Positions 36,166 to 45,263 of a stretch of DNA of 64,000 nt are shown piece after piece. Made by a program: the position numbers and the translations under genes. Each line of letters begins with the position of its first letter. The first letter of the stretch is position 1. Under the pieces are notes generated by a model. It was not told the DNA's origin. It searched no databases and saw nothing but the letters and a program-made list of their open reading frames with translations. Origin of the DNA: Planctomycetaceae bacterium (lineage in GTDB: Bacteria; Planctomycetota; Planctomycetia; Planctomycetales; Planctomycetaceae); contig JAKFWA010000092.1 of assembly GCA_021732995.1 (NCBI GenBank), positions 19,203 through 83,202 of the forward strand, in the 5' to 3' direction.

Positions 36166-37587
36166 CTAAGAATTCATGAGGCCGCGTACGACCTCGCCAT
36201 GCACGTCGGTCAGCCGAAAATCCCGCCCGGCATGGCGATACGTCAATCGCAGATGATCGAGTCCCAGCAGGTGCAGCATCGTTGCGTGCAGGTCGTGCAG
36301 ATGGACTTTGTCTTTCACGGCGTAGTAACCGTAATCGTCCGTTTCTCCATAACGGATGCCGGGTTTCACTCCGCCGCCAGCCAGCCACATCGTGTAGCCC
36401 TGCGGATTGTGGTCACGTCCGTCGCCACCTTGAGCTACCGGCGTACGCCCGAACTCGCCGCCCCAGAGCACCAGAGTGTCCTCTAACAGTCCACGCTCTC
36501 TAAGGTCGTCCAGCAAAGCGGCGATGGGCTGATCGACTTCCATCGCATTCGACGAGTGACCGTTGCGCAGTTCGCCGTGTTGATCCCACTTGTAGCTGTG
36601 AGTGCACTGGACGAAGCGGACACCGCGTTCCAGGAACCGGCGAGCCATCAGGCACTGACGTCCGAAGTTCCGCGTCTTGGGTTGATCGAGGCCATATCGC
36701 TGCTGAGTCTTGTCCGTTTCAGAACTGATGTCTTGCAGGTCTGGAGCAGCAGTCTGCAGGCGAAAAGCCAGCTCAAACGAGTTGATTCTGCCTTCCAACG
36801 CCGGATCGGGACCGCTGAGCGACAAGTGATCGCGGTTCATTTCCTGCAGGAAGTTCAGCTCCTGAGCCTGCCAGTCACGCGGCAGGTGATCCGCATTCTC
36901 AATGAACGGGATCTTGGCCTGATCGGACGGAATGCCTGCGTTGCCCAGCGGCGTGCCGTGATAAATCGCCGGCAGAAACGCCGAGCTGTAGGCATTCACT
37001 CCGCCATGCGTGAGCGTCGGGCACATGGTGATGAAGCCCGGCAGATTCTGGTTCTCGGTACCGAGCCCGTAGGTGATCCAAGAACCCATGCTCGGCCGCA
37101 CGAAGGTGTCACTGCCAGTGTGCAGTTCCATCAGGGCACCGCCGTGCCGCGAGTTGGATCCCCACATCGAATTGATCATGCAGAGCTGATCCACCTGCTT
37201 TGCCACGTGCGGAAACAGTTCGCTGACCCAAGTGCCGCTTTCACCGTGCTGCTGAAACTTCCACGGGGATTTCAACAGGTTGCCGGTCGCCGCTGAGAAC
37301 ACGCGAGGTTTGTTGAAGGGCAGGGGCTTCCCGTGATCGCGCTCCAGAAGAGGCTTGTAATCAAAGGTGTCGACCTGTGATGGCCCACCGTGCATGAACA
37401 AAAACAGGACTCGCTTCGCACGAGCTGGGAAGTGAGGCGCGCGAGGTGCCAACGGATCGTTGGCACTCGACGCCGCGCGGGCTTCGTCCTGGGCGACTCC
37501 TGCGAGAGCCAGCATGCCAAACCCGGCAGCAGATTGCCGTAACCAATCTCGACGTGATGTCACCGGCGTGAAGCTGAAGCAATTCAT
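36166..37587 (-). CDS. DUF1501 family exported protein (divergent pair, left)
   Basis: The start at 37587 (MNCFSFTPVTSRRDWLRQSAA) gives a twin-arginine-like leader and 473 residues; the frame runs 85 codons further upstream but would overlap the divergent neighbour. Family motifs: RVLFLFMHGGPSQVDTFDYKP, CMINSMWGSNSRHGGALMEL, RNFGRQCLMARRFLERGVRF, CTHSYKWDQHGELRNGHSS and GGEFGRTPVAQGGDGRDHNP. The ending (LGLDHLRLTYRHAGRDFRLT) resembles sulfatase-like DUF1501 members. No DUF1549/DUF1553 partner lies beside it. Substrate unknown. Confidence 0.9.
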   Translation of the reverse strand: MNCFSFTPVTSRRDWLRQSAAGFGMLALAGVAQDEARAASSANDPLAPRAPHFPARAKRVLFLFMHGGPSQVDTFDYKPLLERDHGKPLPFNKPRVFSAATGNLLKSPWKFQQHGESGTWVSELFPHVAKQVDQLCMINSMWGSNSRHGGALMELHTGSDTFVRPSMGSWITYGLGTENQNLPGFITMCPTLTHGGVNAYSSAFLPAIYHGTPLGNAGIPSDQAKIPFIENADHLPRDWQAQELNFLQEMNRDHLSLSGPDPALEGRINSFELAFRLQTAAPDLQDISSETDKTQQRYGLDQPKTRNFGRQCLMARRFLERGVRFVQCTHSYKWDQHGELRNGHSSNAMEVDQPIAALLDDLRERGLLEDTLVLWGGEFGRTPVAQGGDGRDHNPQGYTMWLAGGGVKPGIRYGETDDYGYYAVKDKVHLHDLHATMLHLLGLDHLRLTYRHAGRDFRLTDVHGEVVRGLMNS

Positions 37588-37825
37588 GGGCGGGTTCTTC
37601 GGCGAGTAGGCAGGCAGGATCAGGCAGATCTCGGTCAAGATTCTGCGGCCGATGTTCGATGGCACAGATGGCTCGGCAGAGATCCTCAAAACAGAGTCTG
37701 GAGGGTTCTCGGGCAGGTCCGCAACAATCTTCTCACGGGATGGCGATTGTCTTGGTCGGTGTCCGGTAAGTATCTTCACCACGCTTTGTGAACGGTAAGA
37801 CACAAATTCCGACGAGGTACGGCCT

Positions 37826-39298
37826 ATGAGTGCTGCACTCAACCCGTCTTCTCTGCTTCATCCGCAGTTGACGCGACGCACCGCCGTGCAGGCGGGAGCC
37901 ATCGGACTGCTCGGCCTGAGCATGGCTCAACAGCGCTCAGTGCAGGCGTCTGAAGGGCAGGGGGCCGCTGCCACTGGAACTGCAAAGTCGTGCGTCTACA
38001 TCTTTCTGAGTGGCGGACTAGCTCAGCAGGATTCGTTCGACTTGAAGCCTCACGCACCGAGCGAGATTCGCGGCGAGTTCCAGCCCATCGCCACGCGAAC
38101 ACCCGGCATTGAGATCTGCGAGCACCTGCCGCGACTGGCCGAACGCAGCAACGACTGGGCCGTGGTCCGCTCGCTGACGCACCCCACCAACGATCACACG
38201 CTCGGCCACTATTTCATGCTGACTGGCCGCAGCGTGAAATCGGTGGGCTTCACGGGTGACCGGAAGCCACGTCCGAGCGACTGGCCTTCGATCGCGTCGA
38301 CCGTGGGCGATGCGCTGCCCAGCCGCAACAACCTGCCGCCGTCAATTGTGCTGCCTGAGCGTCTGGTGCACTGGTCGGGCGGGGTCATTCCCGGCAACTA
38401 CGGCGGCCTGATGGGCCATCAGCGTGACCCGTTCTTCATCGAGGCGTCTCCCTACGGCGACCCGATGTGGCGTGGCGCATATCCGGAATACACGTTCCCG
38501 AACCAAACCAAGAAGCCGCCGCAAAGTCCTGATGCACGGACCTATCGCGCTCCGCAGTTGACCCTCAGCCCAGGTCTGACGCGCGGCCGGCTGGATGCCC
38601 GCATGAGCCTGCTGCAGGACCTCGACGAGCAACGCCGCGAACTGGAAGAGTCTGTCGCGGTAAAGAAGTACGACCAGCAATGCGAAGCCGTCATCTCGCT
38701 GCTGGCGGATCAGAAGATTCGCAGCGCGTTCGACGTCACCAGTGCAGATGATGCCACACTGCGACGCTACGGCCGCAATAGTTTCGGCTGGTCGATGCTG
38801 ATGGCGTTTCGCCTGGTTTCTGCCGGCGTCAACATTGTGCAGGTCAATCTCGGCAACAACGAGACTTGGGACACCCACGGCGACGCGTTCTATCGCCTGA
38901 AAGAGAAGTTGTTCCCGCCTACAGATCGCGCGTTGTCGGCATTCATGGATGACCTGAAGGAGACCGGACAGCTCGACAGCACCTTGGTCGTGATGGGCAG
39001 CGAGTTCGGCCGCACCCCGAAGCTGTCGACGCTGAAGGAGTCCTATACCGGCGCGGGACGCGACCACTGGGGCGCAGTGCAGAGCGTCTTCTTCGCGGGT
39101 GGCGGCATTCGCGGCGGTACGGTCATCGGATCTTCCGACAAGAACGCCGCGTATCCGGCCAGCAATCCTCAGACGCCCGAGAACATGGCCGCGACGATCT
39201 ACAGCGCCCTGGGTATTCCGCGCACGGCCTACTGGCTGGATGACGTCAAACGCCCGCATCACCTCTACAACGGCGAACCGATCGCCGGGCTGTTGTGA
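37826..39298 (+). CDS. DUF1501 family exported protein (divergent pair, right)
   Basis: The 490-residue product starts at 37826 with a leader containing LTRRTAVQAGAIGLLGLSMA. It carries the DUF1501 series: CVYIFLSGGLAQQDSFDLKP, CEHLPRLAERSNDWAVVRS, GNYGGLMGHQRDPFFIE, YGRNSFGWSMLMAFRLVSAG, VNLGNNETWDTHG, MGSEFGRTPKLST and GRDHWGAVQSVFFAGGGI. It is transcribed away from another DUF1501 gene across a 238-bp gap (37588-37825), which must hold both promoters; no convincing boxes were found there. Like its neighbour it has no adjoining cytochrome-type partner. Confidence 0.92.
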   Translation: MSAALNPSSLLHPQLTRRTAVQAGAIGLLGLSMAQQRSVQASEGQGAAATGTAKSCVYIFLSGGLAQQDSFDLKPHAPSEIRGEFQPIATRTPGIEICEHLPRLAERSNDWAVVRSLTHPTNDHTLGHYFMLTGRSVKSVGFTGDRKPRPSDWPSIASTVGDALPSRNNLPPSIVLPERLVHWSGGVIPGNYGGLMGHQRDPFFIEASPYGDPMWRGAYPEYTFPNQTKKPPQSPDARTYRAPQLTLSPGLTRGRLDARMSLLQDLDEQRRELEESVAVKKYDQQCEAVISLLADQKIRSAFDVTSADDATLRRYGRNSFGWSMLMAFRLVSAGVNIVQVNLGNNETWDTHGDAFYRLKEKLFPPTDRALSAFMDDLKETGQLDSTLVVMGSEFGRTPKLSTLKESYTGAGRDHWGAVQSVFFAGGGIRGGTVIGSSDKNAAYPASNPQTPENMAATIYSALGIPRTAYWLDDVKRPHHLYNGEPIAGLL

Positions 39299-39479
39299 AC
39301 TGCGTCTGAGAGAAGCGTGTCGAACGTTCCGAACAAACTCGCTCGTCTCGCAGCAATTTCTGCGGTTTCGGGCGAGGAATGTTTCGTTGAGCGACACAAG
39401 GCGGCGAAGACGTAACAATCCGGATACGTCACTCGTGTGGCCAGCGACTTAACGTCGCGAGCACCTCTTCGCACTAGAT

Positions 39480-39505
39480 CATAGAAGTTAATTTGCAGTT
39501 CTATG
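39480..39505 (+). promoter_or_regulatory. inverted repeat just upstream of DAHP synthase gene
   Basis: CATAGAA (39480-39486) and TTCTATG (39499-39505) are perfect inverted arms around a 12-nt AT-rich loop, ending 18 bp before the GTG start. It could be an operator or a leader hairpin. The rest of the gap 39299-39479 shows only a small GCGAC/GTCGC stem near 39445-39459. Confidence 0.3.
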
Positions 39506-39523
39506 TGTTAGGATAGATTCTCC

Positions 39524-40570
39524 GTGACCGCTTCCAAGACTCAGTACATCCACGTTCGCGACATCATTCCTCTTATCTCCCCCCGCGAACTGAAAACCCT
39601 GATCCCCATCACAGATTCTGCCGCGCAGGCCGTCGTTCAATCGCGCGAGGCCCTGATGCGAATCCTCAGCGGCGAAGACGACAGGATCGTGGTCGTGGTG
39701 GGACCGTGCTCGATTCACGACACCAAAGCCGCGATGGAGTACGCCCGCAAGCTGAAGAAGCTCTCGGATGAGGTCGCCGACAAGTTGCTGGTCATCATGC
39801 GGGTCTATTTCGAGAAGCCTCGCACTACCGTCGGCTGGAAGGGTTTGATCAACGACCCGCATCTGGACGACACGTTCGACATTCAAACCGGCTTGAAGTT
39901 GGCGCGGCAGATTCTGCTGGATGTTGTGAACATGGGTTTGCCTGCAGCAACAGAACTGCTGGAGCCCGTCGCACCGCAGTACATCGCCGACTTAATCACA
40001 TTGACGGCGATCGGTGCACGCACGACCGAATCGCCCACTCATCGCCAGATGGCCAGCGGGCTGTCGATGACCGTTGGCTACAAGAACGGCACAGACGGCG
40101 AACTGCAGGTCGCGATTGACGCCATGATCTCGGCGCGTTCGCCGCATGCGTTCCTGGGCATCAATCCGGACGGGCAGACGTGCATCATTCAGACAACCGG
40201 CAACCCTTCAGGGCATGTGATTCTGCGAGGTGGACGTTCTGGGCCGAACTACAACGCAGCCGGCGTTGCGGATGCCGCAGCGCTACTCGCGAAGGCTGGT
40301 CTGCCTCAGAAGCTGATGGTCGATTGCAGCCACGCGAATTCCAACAAGGACTTTGCCAAGCAGTCCATCGCCTGGAACGACGTGATTGAGCAACGCGCCG
40401 CTGGTAACAAAGCCATCATGGGCCTGATGCTGGAAAGCAACCTCAACCCCGGCAAGCAGGATTTGAAAGATCCGAAGCAGCTCCAATACGGCGTCTCAAT
40501 CACCGATGGCTGCATTGGCTGGGATGAGACCGAGCGACTGCTGCGTGACGCTCATCGCAAGCTGAGCTAA
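39524..40570 (+). CDS. aroG: class I 3-deoxy-7-phosphoheptulonate (DAHP) synthase
   Basis: The enzyme joins phosphoenolpyruvate and erythrose 4-phosphate in the first step of the shikimate pathway. The gene starts with GTG at 39524 and encodes 348 residues, the usual length for the AroF/AroG/AroH type. Conserved parts are VVVVGPCSIHD, MRVYFEKPRTTVGWKGLIND, RTTESPTHRQMASGLSM, ILRGGRSGPNY, MVDCSHANSNKDF and GLMLESNLNPG. The isozyme letter cannot be told from sequence. It stands alone among envelope genes. Its stop codon overlaps the stop of the convergent lipoprotein gene. Confidence 0.97.
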   Translation: MTASKTQYIHVRDIIPLISPRELKTLIPITDSAAQAVVQSREALMRILSGEDDRIVVVVGPCSIHDTKAAMEYARKLKKLSDEVADKLLVIMRVYFEKPRTTVGWKGLINDPHLDDTFDIQTGLKLARQILLDVVNMGLPAATELLEPVAPQYIADLITLTAIGARTTESPTHRQMASGLSMTVGYKNGTDGELQVAIDAMISARSPHAFLGINPDGQTCIIQTTGNPSGHVILRGGRSGPNYNAAGVADAAALLAKAGLPQKLMVDCSHANSNKDFAKQSIAWNDVIEQRAAGNKAIMGLMLESNLNPGKQDLKDPKQLQYGVSITDGCIGWDETERLLRDAHRKLS

Positions 40571-41091
40571 CGGGTAATCAGACAGGCGGGGAGCGCCTTG
40601 CTTAATTGTTCGGCTCCCTCGTCTGTAATGCGCGTCCGTTGCAGGCTGATAGCCTTCAGCCCTCGAAGTTGAACCAAATCTGTCACTGCAGCATCGGTGA
40701 TCGCGTTGCCATCCAGCGCCAGGGTCTCAATCGAGCCCAGGCGGACGAGTAAAGGAGAGGCAGCGTCGGTCAGCTTGTTGTCTGAGAGATCGAGCAGCTT
40801 CAATCGAGGAATAGACGGCAGCTTGTTCAAGTCAGCGTCTGTGAATTCCGTGCGAGCCAGAATGAGGGTGTCGAGTGTCGGCAACTTATTGAGGCACTCC
40901 AGCCACTCCGGCTTCGGACGCTCTGCAGGGAACTCGACCCAAAAGACATCGAGCCCCTTAGCCGCTGGCCGCGAGCGGACATCGCAGCCGGCTTGGCGCA
41001 ACTGATCTGCCGCCACCTGCTGCACCGACCGACCGCACCCGGCAACTGCCAATGACAGTAACACCAGCGCTGCAACCATCCGTAGCGGCAT
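40567..41091 (-). CDS. leucine-rich repeat lipoprotein
   Basis: The 174-residue protein starts after GAGGGC. Its signal ends with a lipobox, LSLAVAGC, so C18 should be lipidated. Four or so leucine-rich repeats follow (LDTLILARTEFTDADLNKL, LKLLDLSDNKLTDAASPLL, IETLALDGNAITDAAV, LKAISLQRTRITDEG), closing with LSKALPACLI. It is expected to be an envelope lipoprotein that binds a partner protein. The two signal peptidase genes lie directly upstream on the same strand (59-bp gap). The coding ends overlap convergently with the DAHP synthase gene by 4 bp. Confidence 0.88.
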   Translation of the reverse strand: MPLRMVAALVLLSLAVAGCGRSVQQVAADQLRQAGCDVRSRPAAKGLDVFWVEFPAERPKPEWLECLNKLPTLDTLILARTEFTDADLNKLPSIPRLKLLDLSDNKLTDAASPLLVRLGSIETLALDGNAITDAAVTDLVQLRGLKAISLQRTRITDEGAEQLSKALPACLITR

Positions 41092-41150
41092 AACGCCCTC
41101 ATCTTCAGCGTCAGTTCAACGCATCAGAGCTAACCAGTCCGCAGCACCTG

Positions 41151-43052
41151 CTAGTAGATCCGCCGCATGCTGCCGAAATTGGGATAGAAGGGGAATCGCA
41201 AATCGGGCACCCGATCCTGGCCATCAGGAGAGTTGAAGTAAGTGATGGGATAGCCCTGACCGTCGTTCAGGAACGACACTCCATGCGGCCAGTAGACAAA
41301 AAACGCGCGGCCGACGAGAGCTGATCGCGGCACCGCATGGCGACGGATGGCTCCTCTCGAATTTGGCCAGACTCGACTGTCCTGACTGCGGGGGCTGTTG
41401 TCACCCAGCATCAGGTACTCGTCGTCTCCCAGCGTGAACTTTGCCTCGCGGGCTCGAGCGAAGTAGACCTTCGACCATTCAGCGGGATCCTTCAGGCTGC
41501 GCCACAGCGAATATGTGTCGGCGTGCTCCTCGTCGTCAGCACGATGAAAGCGACCCGGATCCTGACCATCCAACTGACTCGCGCGGTAATAGATGTCCCG
41601 TTGAATCAGCAATTTCGACACGCGAGCCGACACTCCGCTTGCAGCGACAGCCACCGGCATCAAGTCGTCGTCACGCGGTCCCGGTTGAGTTGCGGCGTCT
41701 ACCCGATACTCAGCCTTGGCGCCAAAATCAACGAGAGTCTCGTCCACCCAGAAGCACAGCCGGTCGTCCACGTTCGCAAATCGAACACTGTGCTTGCCGG
41801 TGCCTTGCAGCTTTGTCGGGGCCTCTCCGAGCAGATCCTCTTCTTCACTTCCCGGATTCAATCGCACAACCGAGATCAGCTTGGCCTGGCCGGTCGCCAC
41901 GTCAACGCGGACTCGATAACAGCGCACGCCCTCGTTCAGCTCAAACACAAACTCCGGCTTCTCTCCCACCGACTGCACAGTGACGGTGGCCGTCAGAGTC
42001 AGGTCACCCACCCAGAAGGGATCGTCGTCAACTCGGCCATTTCCGCCGGTGTAGCTGTTGTAGCCACAGAAATCCGTAATGAGCTGGGGGCGCGGGCCAC
42101 CGAGATCATTGTCTTGAGCGAAGAAGTTCGGATCTCGCCCGCCGAGTTTCTCCGGATGCACCAAAGCCCAATCTCGGGGCGATGGGATGATATGCCGATA
42201 GCGCAGCCACTTGAGTTCTGACACCTTGTCCGCATTTAGGGCAAAGGACCGGGTGGCATCGTCTTCTTCCCAGCCATTCTTGCTGTCCACCCATCCGGCG
42301 ACCTTGCCAATCGCCAGCTTACCTTCCGGCGCGGCCACATCCGCGTCCGTGCGTTCCATCGGAGCCCAGCGCCGCGGCCAGCCCACCTGATGCAGCGAGC
42401 TTTCCGCGTAGTCGTTGTCGTAGACGGGTATCTGCAGAACCTTCTGCTTGTAAGGCTCCTTGCGCAGGATCGTCAGACTGCGATCCTCTTCCTGCCGGTA
42501 CACGTCGCCACGCTTAATGACCAAGGTCTCGTTGGGCAAACCCACCAGCCGCTTGATGTAGTTCGTGGTTGGCTTCTCGGGGTACTTGAAGACGGGCACA
42601 TCCCAGCGTTCCGGATCATGGAACTCGTAGGGAAACTTGTTGACGATAATTCGATCGCCCTTGAAAGCTGGCTCATCCTTCACGGCGTTTTCAAAGCGGC
42701 AGTTCGGACACAGCGCCGTCAAGATTCGAGGTCCGACTAGCTGCCCGCTGTTCTCATCGATTTCATCGCTCGCCCCGAAAGCATAGTGATACCCGCAGGC
42801 GTGGCAGGTGGCTTCCTTGTGGCGGCCGAAGAGTGTCGGAGCCATTGAACCTGTGGGGATGACGAACGCTTCAGCTTCGAAGGCTCGAAACAGGAACGCC
42901 AGCACAAACGCGACCACGAATGACTCCGTGATCTCGCGCAGGCCATCCTGCTGAGGCTTCTTCTTCGCAGCCTTTGGCTGGGATGTCGTGGCAGTTGGTG
43001 TCGCACTGGCTGCCGCAGTATTCGCGGCAGCCGGGGGAGTAGGCTCAGCCAT
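41151..43052 (-). CDS. lepB: signal peptidase I, large zinc-ribbon type (copy 1)
   Basis: The start at 43052 (MAEPTPPAAANTAAA) gives 633 residues, about twice a normal signal peptidase I. After an Ala/Pro-rich cytosolic tail and one membrane helix (VVAFVLAFLFRAF) comes the catalytic serine in IPTGSMAPTLFG (S69). A four-cysteine insertion follows (C83, C86, C115, C118; CHAC and CPNC), then the catalytic lysine K167 in NYIKRLVGLPNE, and, far downstream, YLMLGDNSPRSQDSRVW. Between the last two lies a roughly 350-residue beta-rich insertion. It should cleave signal peptides on the outer face of the membrane. It lies directly downstream of a paralog. Confidence 0.93.
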   Translation of the reverse strand: MAEPTPPAAANTAAASATPTATTSQPKAAKKKPQQDGLREITESFVVAFVLAFLFRAFEAEAFVIPTGSMAPTLFGRHKEATCHACGYHYAFGASDEIDENSGQLVGPRILTALCPNCRFENAVKDEPAFKGDRIIVNKFPYEFHDPERWDVPVFKYPEKPTTNYIKRLVGLPNETLVIKRGDVYRQEEDRSLTILRKEPYKQKVLQIPVYDNDYAESSLHQVGWPRRWAPMERTDADVAAPEGKLAIGKVAGWVDSKNGWEEDDATRSFALNADKVSELKWLRYRHIIPSPRDWALVHPEKLGGRDPNFFAQDNDLGGPRPQLITDFCGYNSYTGGNGRVDDDPFWVGDLTLTATVTVQSVGEKPEFVFELNEGVRCYRVRVDVATGQAKLISVVRLNPGSEEEDLLGEAPTKLQGTGKHSVRFANVDDRLCFWVDETLVDFGAKAEYRVDAATQPGPRDDDLMPVAVAASGVSARVSKLLIQRDIYYRASQLDGQDPGRFHRADDEEHADTYSLWRSLKDPAEWSKVYFARAREAKFTLGDDEYLMLGDNSPRSQDSRVWPNSRGAIRRHAVPRSALVGRAFFVYWPHGVSFLNDGQGYPITYFNSPDGQDRVPDLRFPFYPNFGSMRRIY

Positions 43053-43211
43053 ACAACAAAAAACCTTGAACAGGAATAAAAGCTGTTGGAACGAGTCGCG
43101 GAGTATGCCGCTTTCGGCATCGCACTGCATCAGCAGATGACCTGCCAACTCAGTACCCCGAACTCCAAGCATCAGGTTTCGATGACCCGGCCGCAGTTAT
43201 CAGCAATGCCG

Positions 43212-44918
43212 TTATCGAATCCAACGCATCCGCTCGAAGTCGGGAAGGCGAATGTAGTTCACAGACTCGCCCACGCGAATGCGAACCGGCTTCGACGGGA
43301 GGTGCACCATCATCGGTCGCCCGACCAGCAGGTGGCGTTTCACAGCCGGATGCTTCCAGCCGCGGCTGTCGAGCGACACCGGGCTATTATCACCCAGGAA
43401 GAAGAATTCGTCCGACTCGAGTTGGTGCGGTTGATCGGTCGCGTGCTGACCGGCTTCAGACAGATAGTGCACGTCGCGAAACAGACGCAGCGAGCGAACG
43501 CGGAACGCACCGCCCGTCGAACCAATCCGAACCGGGACCGGCTTCTGTTTCACGCTGGCTCCTGAATCGCCAAAGGTGAGATCCAAGGGCGGCGCCAGAT
43601 CCATGTCGTCCTTCGACGTTCGACCAGCGATCGTGATCTCAGCTCGCGCGGGAATCGTGCCGCCGGGCAACGGCAAGCCGCCTTCCGACATGTTCTCTTC
43701 AGGAGCCCGGACCAACTCATCCACGATTGGCTGCGAACTGCGTGACTTCACCGGCCTCTGACGACGACGTTGTGCTTTGCCGGGCGATTGCTGCGGAATA
43801 TCCTGAGTCAGCAACGTGTCACCGTTCACGGCGATGAGCAACTGCTGATCGAAGTTGGAGAACTCGAACTCGACGCTGCTCCCCAGCCAGTTCTTGTTAA
43901 GCGGGGCGACCGCGATTGGCTCGATGCCTGCGGCCAGGGCGCGCGGGACATCTTCTTCGCGCTTCAGCAGCCACAGCCGCAACTGCGTGGCATCCAGATC
44001 AAACGCGGCGAGAGCGACACTGCCGCCTGCCGGCAGAACCGATGCAAACTGACCGCTCTGGGGCAAATCGATCTGCGCCGCGAGCATCAGATCGCGAACC
44101 GGCCGCTCGTCATCCATGCCAATGATGCGGTTGTAGCCGTAGAAATCCATGATGGGCGTCGTTTGCGGTCGCGGTGCGGCATGAGGTGTCACGATGCGAC
44201 GCCCCCAGTTCAGGTACTGCAACCAGCGATAAGCGTCCGAGTCCGCAGTGCCGCGCACAAAGCCTTGATCCACAGCTCCCCAGCCCGTGTCTGCCAGCCA
44301 GCGAGGCACCCAGTCGGCTTCCAGCGAAGGATGATCGTGATTGAAGACCGGAATGCGCATCGAACGTTGAACGTCCAAAGACTTCCGCTGAACTTGCCCG
44401 TTGATGTGCACGTCCCCATCGACCACCTGAATCGCTTCGCCGGGCAATCCCGTCACACGTTTGACGTAAGCCACGTTCGGACTGGACGGATTCAGGAAGA
44501 CCACCACTTCCCAACGCTTCGGATCCTGAAACGCGTAGGCATTCTTGAAGACAAGCAACTGATCGCCGTCATTGCGCGGGACATCAGAAATGTCGATCTG
44601 CGACTGTGAGCAGTTCGGGCAACGCGCGATCTGGCTGGTGGTCACTTCACGATCAAACGCGACGCCGTAACCAAACCGGAAGCCACAATCCGGACAGACC
44701 ACTCGTTTGTGATAGCCGAACAGGCTCGGAGCCATGGACCCCGTCGAGATGATGTAGCCTTCGAGCGCGAAGGTGCGAAAGAGCACGACTGCAACCGCCA
44801 GACAGGCGAAGGCTTCAATGACTTGGCGCGTCATCCCGAAATTGGCGACCGGAACACTGGCTGTGACGGCGCCCGCAGGTGCAGTTTTCTCATCAGCGGC
44901 AGGCAGCTCGAAGGTCAT
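43212..44918 (-). CDS. lepB: signal peptidase I, large zinc-ribbon type (copy 2)
   Basis: The 568-residue paralog of the next gene shares its plan: short cytosolic tail, membrane helix (FACLAVAVVLFRTF), catalytic serine S61 in ISTGSMAPSLFG, four cysteines (C75, C78, C100, C103; CPDC and CPNC), lysine K153 in AYVKRVTGLPGE and the closing FFLGDNSPVSLDSRGW. All catalytic residues are present, so both copies are probably active. The large insertion is less similar between the copies than the catalytic parts and includes the shared phrase DFYGYNR (D-F-C-G-Y-N in copy 1). It is the first of the pair on the transcript, 159 bp upstream of copy 1. Confidence 0.93.
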   Translation of the reverse strand: MTFELPAADEKTAPAGAVTASVPVANFGMTRQVIEAFACLAVAVVLFRTFALEGYIISTGSMAPSLFGYHKRVVCPDCGFRFGYGVAFDREVTTSQIARCPNCSQSQIDISDVPRNDGDQLLVFKNAYAFQDPKRWEVVVFLNPSSPNVAYVKRVTGLPGEAIQVVDGDVHINGQVQRKSLDVQRSMRIPVFNHDHPSLEADWVPRWLADTGWGAVDQGFVRGTADSDAYRWLQYLNWGRRIVTPHAAPRPQTTPIMDFYGYNRIIGMDDERPVRDLMLAAQIDLPQSGQFASVLPAGGSVALAAFDLDATQLRLWLLKREEDVPRALAAGIEPIAVAPLNKNWLGSSVEFEFSNFDQQLLIAVNGDTLLTQDIPQQSPGKAQRRRQRPVKSRSSQPIVDELVRAPEENMSEGGLPLPGGTIPARAEITIAGRTSKDDMDLAPPLDLTFGDSGASVKQKPVPVRIGSTGGAFRVRSLRLFRDVHYLSEAGQHATDQPHQLESDEFFFLGDNSPVSLDSRGWKHPAVKRHLLVGRPMMVHLPSKPVRIRVGESVNYIRLPDFERMRWIR

Positions 44919-45098
44919 CAGGAACTGGCTCGAACGATTGAAGTCATCAACAACTCGGGATTTCCCGCCGCAGGATTCTAAGCGGATGTGCCAGCCGAAA
45001 AAACGTCAAAGTTGGGCGGCGAAGCTCTCTCGACACAATGAATTGAGCCAGCTCGTGGGTCCATCGTGGAAAAAGCTCAGAGAAATCAGAATTGGCCG

Positions 45099-45126
45099 TT
45101 GACACTTCAGACATAATGTCTAAAGT
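45099..45126 (+). promoter_or_regulatory. promoter with 23-bp palindromic operator before DUF1549 operon
   Basis: TTGACA (45099-45104) and TAAAGT (45121-45126) are 16 bp apart and face the DUF1549 gene at 45264. Between and over them lies a near-perfect palindrome, ACTTCAGACAT-A-ATGTCTAAAGT (45104-45126), with 11-bp arms and one mismatch. A repressor bound there would cover the promoter. The gap 44919-45263 otherwise contains no gene. Confidence 0.55.
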
Positions 45127-45175
45127 TCGCCGTAACGAATGAGCGACTAATTGAATAACAATTTTGCTCTTCCGG

Positions 45176-45200
45176 CGGCGACCTGAAAAGGTGGTCGCCG
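45176..45200 (+). promoter_or_regulatory. leader hairpin upstream of DUF1549 operon
   Basis: CGGCGACC (45176-45183) and GGTCGCCG (45193-45200) form a perfect 8-bp stem with a 9-nt loop in the presumed leader. No T-run follows, so it is not a terminator; it may stabilise or regulate the mRNA. Confidence 0.35.
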
Positions 45201-45263
45201 TGACAGTCTCGTTTTCTAATCGTGAGACATGGCACTCCGCAATCTCTATTGAGGAGATCTCAG

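Noticed and set aside
37588..37842. Upstream extension of the left DUF1501 gene
   Set aside because: It would overlap the divergent gene's start and lacks leader features; the twin-arginine-like leader begins at 37587.
38342..39418. 358-codon minus-strand open frame
   Set aside because: It is antisense to a DUF1501 gene with clear family motifs.
41337..42221. 294-codon plus-strand open frame
   Set aside because: It is antisense to the signal peptidase gene and shows no protein-like features.
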